A stretch of 64,000 nt of DNA, taken from NCBI RefSeq assembly GCF_016908115.1, contig NZ_JAFBDH010000001.1, positions 372,001-436,000 of the forward strand. The letters are read 5' to 3'. The DNA comes from Peptoniphilus gorbachii. Its GTDB lineage: Bacteria > Bacillota > Clostridia > Tissierellales > Peptoniphilaceae. Position 1 is the first letter of the stretch. Every line of letters begins with the position of its first letter. The position numbers and the translations under genes were made by a program. This document shows positions 45,495 through 54,593 of the stretch, in pieces. The notes under the pieces were generated by a model that did no database searches, was not told where the DNA came from, and was given only the letters and a program-made list of their open reading frames with translations.

Positions 45495-45500
45495 ATTATA
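45495..45500 (-). promoter_or_regulatory. Possible promoter of the DUF5317-cdaA-cdaR unit
   Basis: TGC-TATAAT on the minus strand, the same TTGTGCTATAAT string seen upstream of gltS; no good -35 box. Confidence 0.45.
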
Positions 45501-45563
45501 GCACAAATAAAATTCTAGATTTATCCTTTAAAAGGCGAAATATATTTTTTTTGCAACAAAAAA

Positions 45564-45583
45564 AGAGAGACCTGAGTCTCTCT
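45564..45583 (-). terminator. Terminator of the ispH-rpsA gene
   Basis: AGAGAGAC / GTCTCTCT perfect stem with a four-base loop; on the minus strand followed by TTTTTTTTGTTG. Confidence 0.9.
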
Positions 45584-45594
45584 AATTTTATTAA

Positions 45595-47712
45595 TTATTC
45601 TTCAGTTGATTCTTCAGATTCTTCTTTTTCTGGAGCTTCTGAAATTTCTTTTCCGTCTTCAATTATATCAGAATCTAATTCTGCATCAGCGAAGTTAAGT
45701 CCTAGCATTTCTCCAATAGTCATATTGAAGTCATCTTGTTTTGGTTCTTCAATCTTCTTTTCTCTCTTTGGAGCTGGTTTTCTTTCTCTTCTAGGTTTTC
45801 TTTCTCTTGGTTTAGCTTCTTCAGTTTCTTCTTTTTCTTCAGGTTCAATTAGAGCCTTAATAGAAAGAGAAATCTTTTGGTTTTCTTCATCAATATCAGT
45901 TACTTTAACTGTAACTTCTTCACCAATAGAAAGTTTATCTTGTGGTTTTTCAACATGTTCTCTTGAAATTTGAGATACATGAAGAAGTCCATCAACGCCT
46001 TGTTCAAGTCTTACGAAAGCACCAAAGTCAAGAAGGTTAACAACTTTACCCTTAACTACATCGCCAACTTTAACTTCATTTGTAAATACATCCCATGGTT
46101 TTTCCATAGTTTGTTTTAGTCCAAGTGCAATTCTGTTCTTTTCTTTATCAACAGTTAGAACTTGTACTTTAACTACATCTCCAGGTGATACAACATCTGA
46201 AGGGTGTTTTACTCTGTTCCATGAAAGTTCAGAGATATGGATAAGTCCATCAACTCCTCCAACATCAACGAAAGCACCAAAGTTAGTTAATCTTTGTACA
46301 GTTCCTTCAATAACGTCTCCTTCTTTAAGCTTATCATATACTTCATCACGAACTTTATCTAATTCTTCTTGAAGTACATTTTTTCTTGAAGCAACAATTC
46401 TCTTCTTTCTCTTATCAAAATCGATAATTTCAACTTCGAATTCTTCTCCAATAAATTTGCTTAAATCTTTTTGGAATCTAACAGAAACATGAGATGCTGG
46501 TATAAATACATTTAATCCTCTGTAATCTGCAGTTAGTCCGCCTTTTACTTGGTTCTTTACAGTTACTGTTATATTTTCTTTGTTGTTATAAAGTTCTTCA
46601 ACTTCATCCCAAATTTTCATATCAGCAACTCTTTTTGTTGAAAGAACAACATTGCCATCTCCATCATCCATCTTTAGAACGTATACGTCAATTTCTTGAC
46701 CTTGTTCATAAAGATCTTGAGGATTAACATCTGGTCCTCCTGCAAGTTCATCTTTAGAAATGATACCATCTGATCTGTATCCAAGATTAACCATTACTTC
46801 TGAATCAGTTATATATAAAACTTCTCCAGTTACTACTTCGCCCTTTCTAATTCTTTTGAAAGAATTATCAATGGCTTCCATCATCTCACCTTTGTCAAAA
46901 TTTTCCATCCTACAAACAGCCTCCTTGATTACCGATTCCGGTGTGGATGCTCCGGCGGTAATACCAATTTTATTAAATTTTTTAAATATATTTAAATCAA
47001 TATCTTTAATAGATTGAATTAAAAATACATTTTTACAATTTAATTTTGCAATCTCTGCAAGTTTTTTTGTATTAGAAGATTTTTTTCCGCCGAATACAAG
47101 AACGGCGTCAACTTTTTTTGATAAACTCCTAATACTTTCTTGTCTCTTGAAAGTTGCATTACATATAGTATTATAAACTAAAACTTCATCTTTTGAAATA
47201 TCTTTTATAATATTTATTGCTTTTTCAAAAAATTCTACATTATTTGTAGTTTGTGATACTACTACAATTTTTCCATCTGGAATTTTTATATCTTCCAAAT
47301 CAGAAATCACAGTTGCAGAGTCATTGCAGTGAGAATTTATCCCTATCACTTCGGGATGATTATAATTCCCCACAATTACTATATTATAACCTTTTTTATA
47401 AAAATTTTCTACTATATTATAAATTTTTTCAACTTTAGGACAGACGCAATTTATTATTTCATTATTATTTTCTTCTAATTTATCTAAAATTTTTTTGTGG
47501 ACTCCGTGACTTCTTATAATCACCTTAGAATCATATACATCAGTGTCATCAATTTTTTTAACACCCTTATCTTCAAGGTCTTTAACAACAATTTCGTTGT
47601 GAACTAAGTCGCCGTAGGAATAGACCCCCTCTTTAGCATTGTCAAAAGCCATTTTCACAGCTCTTTTTACTCCGCCACAAAATCCATTAACATCTGCTAC
47701 AATAATTTCCAT
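45595..47712 (-). CDS. IspH (HMBPP reductase) fused to ribosomal protein S1
   Basis: 705 residues. Residues 1-275 are 4-hydroxy-3-methylbut-2-enyl diphosphate reductase: three Fe-S cysteines in NGFCGGVKRAV, INCVCPKVEK and YNTICNATFKRQ, with the histidines of RSHGVHK and NHPEVIG. Residues 290-620 carry four S1 RNA-binding repeats (GYRSDGIISKDEL, YRGLNVFIPASHV, VGGVDGLIHISELSW, EQGVDGLLHVSQIS). A Lys/Arg/Glu-rich tail of about 80 residues follows. The fusion occurs in other Clostridia. It overlaps plsC by 16 bases and ends in a strong terminator. Confidence 0.96.
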   Translation of the reverse strand: MEIIVADVNGFCGGVKRAVKMAFDNAKEGVYSYGDLVHNEIVVKDLEDKGVKKIDDTDVYDSKVIIRSHGVHKKILDKLEENNNEIINCVCPKVEKIYNIVENFYKKGYNIVIVGNYNHPEVIGINSHCNDSATVISDLEDIKIPDGKIVVVSQTTNNVEFFEKAINIIKDISKDEVLVYNTICNATFKRQESIRSLSKKVDAVLVFGGKKSSNTKKLAEIAKLNCKNVFLIQSIKDIDLNIFKKFNKIGITAGASTPESVIKEAVCRMENFDKGEMMEAIDNSFKRIRKGEVVTGEVLYITDSEVMVNLGYRSDGIISKDELAGGPDVNPQDLYEQGQEIDVYVLKMDDGDGNVVLSTKRVADMKIWDEVEELYNNKENITVTVKNQVKGGLTADYRGLNVFIPASHVSVRFQKDLSKFIGEEFEVEIIDFDKRKKRIVASRKNVLQEELDKVRDEVYDKLKEGDVIEGTVQRLTNFGAFVDVGGVDGLIHISELSWNRVKHPSDVVSPGDVVKVQVLTVDKEKNRIALGLKQTMEKPWDVFTNEVKVGDVVKGKVVNLLDFGAFVRLEQGVDGLLHVSQISREHVEKPQDKLSIGEEVTVKVTDIDEENQKISLSIKALIEPEEKEETEEAKPRERKPRRERKPAPKREKKIEEPKQDDFNMTIGEMLGLNFADAELDSDIIEDGKEISEAPEKEESEESTEE

Positions 47713-48287
47713 TTAATTTTATCACCATAAACTATTCTCATAATATCTTGAGAAATATTTTCTAACTCTTCATTAGAATATTTTATTTCTTTATTAATTT
47801 TTACAGGTTTTCTAAAATAAACTTTCAATTTTCTAAAAACCTTATAATCGCCTTCTATAAAAACAGGAAGGACTTCTGAATCGGTTTTTTGTGCAATAAG
47901 TGCAACACCTGATTTTATTCTCCTGTAGTCAATTTCACTGACTCTAGTTCCCTCAGGAAAAATCCCAAGGACATCTTCATTTTTCAAAATTTTTAAAGCC
48001 GTTTTTATTGCCTTTAAGTCATTTTTTTCTCTGTCAACGGGAAAAGCGCCAAGTCTATCTAAAAAACCGCCTACTAATTTATTTTTAAAAAGTTCTTTTT
48101 TTGCCATCCAAAAAATTTGTCTTGGAAAAATTGCAGAAATTGTCACAGGATCTAGGTTGCTCTTGTGATTTCCGCAAATTATTAGTCTTTTATTATCCTC
48201 TGGAATATTTTCTAGTCCAAAAACTTCAACTCTATAAATAATTTTTACAAAAAAACCAACTACTGTCTGTATAAATTTGTAAAACAT
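47697..48287 (-). CDS. plsC: 1-acyl-sn-glycerol-3-phosphate acyltransferase
   Basis: 196 residues. Acyltransferase motifs I (CGNHKSNLDP, an NHxxxxD box) and III (GIFPEGTRV) are intact; a hydrophobic N-terminal segment anchors it to the membrane. It adds the second acyl chain to lysophosphatidic acid in phospholipid synthesis. It lies 3 bases after cmk and overlaps ispH-rpsA. cmk-plsC-ispH-rpsA is a common clostridial order. Confidence 0.93.
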   Translation of the reverse strand: MFYKFIQTVVGFFVKIIYRVEVFGLENIPEDNKRLIICGNHKSNLDPVTISAIFPRQIFWMAKKELFKNKLVGGFLDRLGAFPVDREKNDLKAIKTALKILKNEDVLGIFPEGTRVSEIDYRRIKSGVALIAQKTDSEVLPVFIEGDYKVFRKLKVYFRKPVKINKEIKYSNEELENISQDIMRIVYGDKIKWKLL

Positions 48288-48290
48288 AAA

Positions 48291-48911
48291 TCACCTTTTA
48301 ATATATGAAATAATTTTTTCTATAGTTTCTTCAGCATTTAGGTCTGTGCTGTCAATTAATATGGCATCATCAGTCTTTATTAGGGGAGAGTTTTCTCTAT
48401 GAGAATCGTTATAATCTCTTATTTTTAAATCTTCAAGAATTTCATTAAAACTCAAACTATCATCATCAATTTGCTTGTATCTTCTCATGGCACGGGTCTC
48501 TACATCTGCTGTAAGGAAAAATTTATATTCAGCATCTTTTAAAACTACTGAGCCTATATCTCTTCCCTCCATAACAACATCTCTATCTTTGGCAATTTCT
48601 CTTTGCATCTTAACTAAATAATCTCTAATAATTTTTTTCTTAGAAAATTCAGAAGTTTTATTAGAAATTTCATTTTCTCTAATTTTTTCAGACACGTCTT
48701 TTCCATCTAAAAATATTTTATCGCCATCAAAATTTATTTTTGTTTCTTTTAAAACTTTTTCAAAATCACTTTCATCTGTTTTTAATAGCTTTAAAGTTAT
48801 GGCACGATACATTGCACCTGTGTCTACATATAAAATATTAAGTCTCTTTGCAAGATCCTTTGCTATGGAACTTTTGCCAGAGCCTGCCGGTCCATCTATT
48901 GCAATTTTCAT
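48291..48911 (-). CDS. cmk: Cytidylate kinase
   Basis: 206 residues from the ATG at 48911 with GGAGG; upstream in-frame TTG/ATG codons are inside the leader hairpin. P-loop IAIDGPAGSGKSSIAKDLA, DTGAMYRA CMP-binding motif and RDIGSVVLKDAEYKFFLT are all present. Phosphorylates CMP and dCMP. First gene of a cmk-plsC-ispH/rpsA transcript, preceded by its own promoter and a hairpin that resembles a terminator. Confidence 0.96.
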   Translation of the reverse strand: MKIAIDGPAGSGKSSIAKDLAKRLNILYVDTGAMYRAITLKLLKTDESDFEKVLKETKINFDGDKIFLDGKDVSEKIRENEISNKTSEFSKKKIIRDYLVKMQREIAKDRDVVMEGRDIGSVVLKDAEYKFFLTADVETRAMRRYKQIDDDSLSFNEILEDLKIRDYNDSHRENSPLIKTDDAILIDSTDLNAEETIEKIISYIKR

Positions 48912-48920
48912 TTTTACCTC

Positions 48921-48952
48921 CAAAAAAATCACTACAATCCATAGTAGTGATT
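48921..48952 (-). terminator. Terminator-like hairpin in the cmk leader
   Basis: AATCACTAC / GTAGTGATT stem, eight-base loop, then seven Ts that run directly into the GGAGG of cmk. It may end transcripts coming from the flavoprotein gene. Because it starts at the predicted cmk transcription start, it would also cap that mRNA. Confidence 0.7.
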
Positions 48953-48958
48953 AATCTC

Positions 48959-48987
48959 ATTATATTTTATTTTCAAAAATAAGTAAA
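48959..48987 (-). promoter_or_regulatory. cmk promoter
   Basis: TTTACT (48987-48982), spacer of 17, TATAAT (48964-48959) on the minus strand; predicted start around 48952, the first base of the hairpin. Confidence 0.65.
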
Positions 48988-48997
48988 GGAATAGACT

Positions 48998-50188
48998 TTA
49001 CAAATTAATTCCACAAGAATATCCAGTTGAGTTTGCTATTTGAATGTTAAATCCACCAGTAAGTCCATCAAGGTCTAGGACTTCGCCAATAAAATAAAGT
49101 CCAGAAACTTTTTTTGACTCCATAGTCTTTGGGTCTATGTCTTTTACATCAATGCCGCCACTTGTTACTATGGCCCTATCAATATCATCTAAGCTGTCAA
49201 ATTTTAGCTCAAAATTTTTTATAGTTTTAACTAAATTTTCTCTCTCAATCTTTGTAATTTGATTTACTTTTTCATCACCACTTATACCTGCACTATAAAG
49301 TACATAAGAAATTAAATCCTTGGGCAAAAGTGATTTCATTACATTTTCTATATTTTTATTCTGATTTTCAGAAAAGTCTCTTAAAATTCTAGCATCAAGT
49401 TTTTCAGGCTCAAGGGCTGGCTTTAAATCTAAAAACATTTCAAAATCTTTTAATCTATTTATTTTACTTGAAGTAGTAAGGACAATTGGACCACTAATAC
49501 CTCTGTGAGTAAAAAGCATTTCTCCAAATTCATTAGAAATTATTTTTTTATCTTTAATAACTTTTAATTCAACATTTTTTAAAGTTAGTCCTGCAAGAGA
49601 AAAATTGTTTTTTAAATTTATTCCAATAAGACCTGGCACTTGGTTTATGATCTTATGTCCAAAGTTTTTCGCAAATTTATAGCCATCTCCTGTTGAACCT
49701 GTTAGTTTGTAAGAAATACCTCCAGTGGCAATTACAACTTTATCAAATTTTTCTCTTCCATTTAAAATAAATTCCTCTCCAACTTTTTCTATGGATTTTA
49801 TTTCAAAATTTAAGTGAACTTTTACACCAAGATCTTTTAATTTTTTTTCATAAGCTTTTATGACATCAGAGGACTTATCACTAAGAGGAAAAACTCTATT
49901 TCCTCTCTCAACTTTAAGGGGAAGACCAAGCTCTTCAAAGTAATAGTAAGTTGTGAAGGGCGAAAAAGAATAAATTGATGAGTACATAAAATTAGAATTA
50001 TTTACCATGTTTTTCAAAAATTCTCTCTCATCACAATAATTTGTTAAGTTGCATCTTCCCTTGCCAGTAATAAATAATTTTTTTCCTAATTTTTCATTCT
50101 TTTCAAAGATAGTAATCTGGTGATTTTCTGCTGCCTTAATGGCACACATCATCCCAGCAGGTCCTCCTCCAATTATTGCAATTTTCAT
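48998..50188 (-). CDS. FAD-dependent oxidoreductase of the HI0933/YhiN family
   Basis: 396 residues, full family length. FAD-binding dinucleotide fold IAIIGGGPAGMMCAIKAA at the start, ITGKGRCNLTNYC (family hallmark), VIATGGISYKLTGSTGDGY and the terminal GEVLDLDGLTGGFNIQIANS. Members are flavoproteins with unclear substrates. It overlaps mnmM by 4 bases. Last gene before the cmk leader hairpin, so it closes the long operon from about 61700. Confidence 0.94.
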   Translation of the reverse strand: MKIAIIGGGPAGMMCAIKAAENHQITIFEKNEKLGKKLFITGKGRCNLTNYCDEREFLKNMVNNSNFMYSSIYSFSPFTTYYYFEELGLPLKVERGNRVFPLSDKSSDVIKAYEKKLKDLGVKVHLNFEIKSIEKVGEEFILNGREKFDKVVIATGGISYKLTGSTGDGYKFAKNFGHKIINQVPGLIGINLKNNFSLAGLTLKNVELKVIKDKKIISNEFGEMLFTHRGISGPIVLTTSSKINRLKDFEMFLDLKPALEPEKLDARILRDFSENQNKNIENVMKSLLPKDLISYVLYSAGISGDEKVNQITKIERENLVKTIKNFELKFDSLDDIDRAIVTSGGIDVKDIDPKTMESKKVSGLYFIGEVLDLDGLTGGFNIQIANSTGYSCGINL

Positions 50189-50739
50189 TTTTCTACCTTC
50201 TTTTCAATTAAATACACTATAGGTGGATTATTTTTCTGATTGTAAAATTCTCTCTTTTCAACTTTAAAGATCTTTTGGTCGAGATTTTTTAAAAATTCAT
50301 CAAGACCCTCCCTTTCTTCAAAGGAATTCTCATGACCTAAGTAAGACACGACAATAATTATTCCGCCTTCTATAATTTTTTCAGTGGCTTTTTTAAGAGA
50401 ATTAATAGTTGAATCCTTTAGAGTTGTAATTTTTTTATCAGAACCAGGGAGATAGCCAAGATTATAAATTACTAAGTCAAATTTTTCTAATTTATCAAGG
50501 TTTTCGTGGCTTTCTAAAAATAATTTATAATTTTTATAATCCTTTAATAATTTATTTGCAGCATCAAGAGCTTCCTTTTGCAGGTCAAAACCATAGACGA
50601 AGCCCTCATCTCCCACTGCTTTTAAGAGTTTTAAAGTGTCCTTTCCCTTTCCAACAGTGGCATCCACAGCAATTTTACCTAAAAAATTATGAGATAGAAT
50701 TTCATCCACTATCTCATAATATTTTTCCTTTACAATCAT
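50185..50739 (-). CDS. mnmM: tRNA 5-(aminomethyl)-2-thiouridine methyltransferase MnmM (YtqB family)
   Basis: 184 residues. Class I SAM-dependent methyltransferase: VDATVGKGKDTLKLLKAVG (motif I region), FVYGFDLQKEAL, and LVIYNLGYLPGSDKKITT, a YtqB hallmark. The B. subtilis homologue completes mnm5(s2)U34 in the tRNA anticodon. The single-nucleotide-coupled overlap with rluB (4 bases) and the flavoprotein indicates one transcript. Assigned by motif similarity to YtqB. Confidence 0.85.
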   Translation of the reverse strand: MIVKEKYYEIVDEILSHNFLGKIAVDATVGKGKDTLKLLKAVGDEGFVYGFDLQKEALDAANKLLKDYKNYKLFLESHENLDKLEKFDLVIYNLGYLPGSDKKITTLKDSTINSLKKATEKIIEGGIIIVVSYLGHENSFEEREGLDEFLKNLDQKIFKVEKREFYNQKNNPPIVYLIEKKVEK

Positions 50740-51443
50740 TTTAGTCCCTTCAAATATTTTATTTCATTTTCATTTAAGTATCTGTAGTTTCCAACTTCAA
50801 GATTTAACAGCTCAATTTTACCCATAGAAATTCTCTTTAATTTTTTTACACTGTGACCAATGTAATCAAACATCCTCTTCACTTGATGATTTTGTCCCTC
50901 AAAAATTTCTATTTCTAAAATAGAATCTTGCTTAAAGTTTTTTAAAATTTTAACATTTGCAGGAGATGTTTTTAAATCTCTAATATCAAGTCCTGATCTT
51001 AATAGGGAAAGTTCATGGGCATTAGGTGTTCCTTCCACAGTTACAATATATTTTTTGCCAATTTTATATCTTGGGTGCATTAAAATATTTGCAAGCTCGC
51101 CATCATTTGTAAGAAGCACAAGGCCTGTTGTGTCAATATCAAGTCTTCCCACAGGATAAACTCTATAATCATCTGGCACAAGGTCTGTTACAGTTTGCCT
51201 ATCCTTTTCATCATTAGCACTTGTGACAACTCCAATAGGCTTATTTAAAATCATATAAATTTTTTTATTTTCAAGAGTAAGCCTTTTTCCATTTAGGTAA
51301 ACTCTATCAACATTTGGATCAACTTTTGTGCCAAGTTCTGTAACAATTTTGTCATTGACCTTAACAAGTCCTTCTTTAATATATTCTTCGCATTTTCTTC
51401 TGGATGCAGCTCCACAGTGCGCCATGTATTTTTGTAATCTCAA
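50736..51443 (-). CDS. rluB: Ribosomal large-subunit pseudouridine synthase B
   Basis: 235 residues. N-terminal S4 RNA-binding domain (MRLQKYMAHCGAASRRKCEE), then the RsuA/RluB core with catalytic aspartate in PVGRLDIDTTGLVLLTNDGE and GQNHQVKRMFDYIG. It makes pseudouridine in 23S rRNA helix 89/90 region (family knowledge). It overlaps scpB and mnmM by 4 bases each; scpA-scpB-rluB is a widespread order. Confidence 0.95.
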   Translation of the reverse strand: MRLQKYMAHCGAASRRKCEEYIKEGLVKVNDKIVTELGTKVDPNVDRVYLNGKRLTLENKKIYMILNKPIGVVTSANDEKDRQTVTDLVPDDYRVYPVGRLDIDTTGLVLLTNDGELANILMHPRYKIGKKYIVTVEGTPNAHELSLLRSGLDIRDLKTSPANVKILKNFKQDSILEIEIFEGQNHQVKRMFDYIGHSVKKLKRISMGKIELLNLEVGNYRYLNENEIKYLKGLK

Positions 51444-51967
51444 TTAGATTCCTCCTCCAATTCTTTTAAATCGGGCAAGTCTTCCAAATTTTTCATGCCA
51501 AACTTCTGCAAAAATTTATCAGTTGTGCTGTATAAATTTGGATGGCCAATTCTATCAAGCTTGCCAGAAATTTCTATTAAATTAAAATCAAGAAGACCTT
51601 TTATTGTGCTATCACAATTTACTCCTCTTAATTCCTCTACTTCAACCTTTGTAACTGGTTGCTTGTAGGCAATAATCGATAGAGTTTCAAGGGCAGGCTT
51701 TGAAAGGTTTTTCTCATTTTTTTCTTTAATCAAATTTTTTAAATAAGGTTCATTATCTTGCTTAGTTCCAAGCTGAAATTTGCCATCAACTTCTCTAAGT
51801 CTAAGACCCGAAGTTTCATTTTTATAATTTTCCTTCATTTCCATGAGAATTTCCCTTGCGTAGTCCTTTCTAAGTTCAAGTGAACTTGCAAGGTCCTCTA
51901 AACTTATAGGATCTCCCCAAATAAAAAGTATTGATTCAATTATTGATTTGAGTTTGTTCTTGTCCAT
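51440..51967 (-). CDS. scpB: Segregation and condensation protein B
   Basis: 175 residues from the ATG at 51967; the TTG at 51985 would include the weak AAAGAG site. Winged-helix pair with LKSIIESILFIWGDPISLED and ALETLSIIAYKQPVTKVEVE (conserved) and GRPNLY-type IGHPNLYSTTDKFL. Binds ScpA in the SMC condensin complex. Its start overlaps the end of scpA by 32 bases, implying translational coupling. Confidence 0.95.
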   Translation of the reverse strand: MDKNKLKSIIESILFIWGDPISLEDLASSLELRKDYAREILMEMKENYKNETSGLRLREVDGKFQLGTKQDNEPYLKNLIKEKNEKNLSKPALETLSIIAYKQPVTKVEVEELRGVNCDSTIKGLLDFNLIEISGKLDRIGHPNLYSTTDKFLQKFGMKNLEDLPDLKELEEESN

Positions 51968-52679
51968 GGTATTCTCTTTCTTCAATTAAAATATCTGCAA
52001 AATTGTCGCTTTGCCTTGCAATAATATATTCGTTCTTAATAAGTTCAAGCATTCCCAAAAAATATGTTATTACGTCAACTTTATAGACAATATCTTCTAA
52101 AAGCTGACTAAATTTAATCTTCTTATTTTTCTTTAAAGCTTGTTTTATCTTTCTTGATGCATCTTCAACTTTAAAATATTCTCTCTCAATTCCAATTACT
52201 TCCTTATCCTTGTAGTTTTTCAAAATATTGTAAAAGGCCAAGGAAAGTTTTTCTACATTGGATTCCTTTAAAAAATCCATTTCACTCATAGAAAATATTT
52301 CTGTTCTTAGCTTATAGAAAGATTTTGATTCATATTCCTCTTGAATTTTTAAAATTTCTGAAGCCTCTTTATATTTTTTATACTCTAAAAGACTTTCAAC
52401 AAGATCAAGTCTTGGATCTTCTTCCACTTCTTCATCTTCTAGAACCTCTTTCTTTGGAAGAAGCATTTTTGATTTTATTTCTAAAAGAGTAGATGCCATT
52501 AAAATAAAGTCTGATGTTAGAGTTAGGTTTAACTTCTTCATATTTTCAATGTATTTTAAAAATTCTTCTGTAATTTTAAAAATTGGAATGTCGTAAATAT
52601 CTATTTCATTTTCTTTTATTAAATCTAAAAGAAGATCCATTGGACCTTCATAAGTTTTTAAAACAATATTATATTCCAT
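51936..52679 (-). CDS. scpA: Segregation and condensation protein A
   Basis: 247 residues. Kleisin subunit with the N-terminal YEGPMDLLLDLIKENEIDIY motif (SMC-neck binding), IPIFKITEEFLKYI and a C-terminal winged helix (FSQLLEDI...VITYFLGMLELIKN). It closes the SMC ring. It starts inside the end of the M50 protease gene (22-base overlap). Confidence 0.96.
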   Translation of the reverse strand: MEYNIVLKTYEGPMDLLLDLIKENEIDIYDIPIFKITEEFLKYIENMKKLNLTLTSDFILMASTLLEIKSKMLLPKKEVLEDEEVEEDPRLDLVESLLEYKKYKEASEILKIQEEYESKSFYKLRTEIFSMSEMDFLKESNVEKLSLAFYNILKNYKDKEVIGIEREYFKVEDASRKIKQALKKNKKIKFSQLLEDIVYKVDVITYFLGMLELIKNEYIIARQSDNFADILIEEREYHGQEQTQINN

Positions 52680-53290
52680 AAATTAATTCCTAAGTAAATA
52701 ATTCCACTTAAAATATTTTCAATAATTGGCGCAATAAATTTATCTACAAGACCAGAAAAAATCATAATCACAAGAACAAAATAAAAATATTTTTCATACT
52801 TATAAAATTTGTATTCTAAATTTTCTGGCAAAAGTGTCGCCAATACCTTTGAACCATCAAGTGGTGGAAGTGGCACAAGGTTAAATACGCCAAGCATAAT
52901 ATTGTACCAAAAAATTGATGTGAAAAGTGGAACTAAAAAAGATGACTTATAATTTAAGTAAACTAAAATAATGCCTGCAACAAAACCCAATACAAAATTA
53001 GTAAAAACTCCTGCAAGTGAAACTAAAAGTGATGCCACTTTTCTATTGCCCTTAAATCTATAGGGATTAATTGGCACAGCTTTTGCCCAGCCAAATCTAA
53101 ATATAATCATAGAAATTAAACCCACAGGGTCAATGTGATTAAGTGGGTTTAAACTAAGTCTTCCGTCGTCTTTTGCAGTTGTGTCGCCACAAAGATAAGC
53201 TACATAGCCGTGAGCTATCTCATGTGGAATTATGGCAATCATAAGTGCAATAATATTTATTGCAATAGATGCTATATCTATATTATTCAT
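52658..53290 (-). CDS. Site-2-type zinc metalloprotease (M50, YwhC-like)
   Basis: 210 residues, six hydrophobic segments. HEIAHGYVAYLCGD carries the HExxH zinc motif; NLVPLPPLDGSKVL provides the third ligand (NPDG-like). An intramembrane protease family member of the short type without PDZ. The natural substrate is unknown. The ATG at 53290 is chosen over the TTG at 53299, which touches the Shine-Dalgarno. Between pdp and scpA, as in many Clostridia. Confidence 0.9.
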   Translation of the reverse strand: MNNIDIASIAINIIALMIAIIPHEIAHGYVAYLCGDTTAKDDGRLSLNPLNHIDPVGLISMIIFRFGWAKAVPINPYRFKGNRKVASLLVSLAGVFTNFVLGFVAGIILVYLNYKSSFLVPLFTSIFWYNIMLGVFNLVPLPPLDGSKVLATLLPENLEYKFYKYEKYFYFVLVIMIFSGLVDKFIAPIIENILSGIIYLGINLWNIILF

Positions 53291-53291
53291 A

Positions 53292-54593
53292 TTAATCAAT
53301 CTCTTCTATAATTAATTTATAAGTTTCTTTTTTTTCAGAAAAATCATAGGCCTTTTTAATTCTCTCAATTGCAGCTTCTACTTCATTTTCTTTCTCAGTG
53401 TAAATTGTAGCGATTTTTTCGCCTTTTTCTACATAGTCGCCAACTTTTTTGTGAAGATAAATTCCAGCATTTAAATCGAGAACATCGCTTTTTTTGTGTC
53501 TACCTGCTCCAAGATCTCTTGATGCAATTCCAATTTCAATTGCCTCAATGGATTTTACGAAGCCTGTTTCTTCTGATACTATGTCTTTTATTATTGATGA
53601 CTTTTTAAATTTATCTGTGTCATCAATATAAGATGAATCCCCAGCTTGAAGTTCTACCATTTCTTTAAACTTTTCTATTGCAGATCCATCAGAAATTTTT
53701 TCTTCAAGAACTTTTATAGCTTCCTCTTCATTTTTAGAAATACCTTCCATAATCATTAGCTTAGATCCAATTCTAAGTGCAATATCTTTTAAATGGCCAG
53801 ATTTTTTGCCCTTTAAAATATTTATAGCTTCAATAACTTCTATGCTATTTCCTATGGCGTCGCCTAGAGGTTCATTCATACTTGTTATAATTGCCTTAGT
53901 ATTTCTGCCAAATTTTTTACCAAGATTTACCATGAGTTTTGAAAGTTCAATAGCTGATGGCACATCCTTCATAAAGGCACCATTTCCAACTTTTACATCT
54001 AAAACTAGGGCGTCAGTTCCAAGAGCAATTTTTTTGGAAAGAATTGATGATGCAATTAAGCTTACATTATCAACTGTTGCTGTTGCATCTCTTAGGGCAT
54101 AAAGAAGTTTATCTGCAGGAACAATATTTTCCGTTTGACCAATTACTGCTATATTTGATTTTTTTAAAATTTCAACAAATTCTTTGCCACCAATATTTAT
54201 GTTAAATCCAGGAATTGCTTCAAGCTTATCAAGTGTTCCTCCAGTGTGACCAAGTCCTCTGCCGCTCATTTTGGCAAAAACTAGACCAACTGAAGCAAGT
54301 AGTGGTCCTAGGACAAGAGTTACTGTGTCTCCAACACCACCAGTGGAGTGTTTGTCAACTTTAGAACCTGGCACCTCTGATAAATCAACGCGATCGCCAG
54401 AATCTATCATTGCCTTTGTGAGATAATAAGTTTCATCTAAATTTAACTTGTTAAAATAAACTGCCATTAAAAATGCTGAAACTTGATAGTCTGGAATTTC
54501 TCCCTTAACATAATTTTCAATAAAATATTTTATTTCTTCTTCAGATAAGATTTTATTTTCTTTTTTCTTTTGAATAATATCTAAAAAATTCAT
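53292..54593 (-). CDS. pdp: Pyrimidine-nucleoside phosphorylase
   Basis: 433 residues, full length. Glycosyltransferase-3 family: KMSGRGLGHTGGTLDKLEAI signature (about 108-127), DKHSTGGVGDTVTLVLGP phosphate site, LDVKVGNGAFMK, and C-terminal biotin-like domain with GAGRHKKSDVLDLNAGIYL. Splits thymidine and uridine with phosphate for salvage or energy. Its ATG overlaps the punA stop by one base (TGATG), so purine and pyrimidine salvage are co-translated. Confidence 0.96.
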   Translation of the reverse strand: MNFLDIIQKKKENKILSEEEIKYFIENYVKGEIPDYQVSAFLMAVYFNKLNLDETYYLTKAMIDSGDRVDLSEVPGSKVDKHSTGGVGDTVTLVLGPLLASVGLVFAKMSGRGLGHTGGTLDKLEAIPGFNINIGGKEFVEILKKSNIAVIGQTENIVPADKLLYALRDATATVDNVSLIASSILSKKIALGTDALVLDVKVGNGAFMKDVPSAIELSKLMVNLGKKFGRNTKAIITSMNEPLGDAIGNSIEVIEAINILKGKKSGHLKDIALRIGSKLMIMEGISKNEEEAIKVLEEKISDGSAIEKFKEMVELQAGDSSYIDDTDKFKKSSIIKDIVSEETGFVKSIEAIEIGIASRDLGAGRHKKSDVLDLNAGIYLHKKVGDYVEKGEKIATIYTEKENEVEAAIERIKKAYDFSEKKETYKLIIEEID

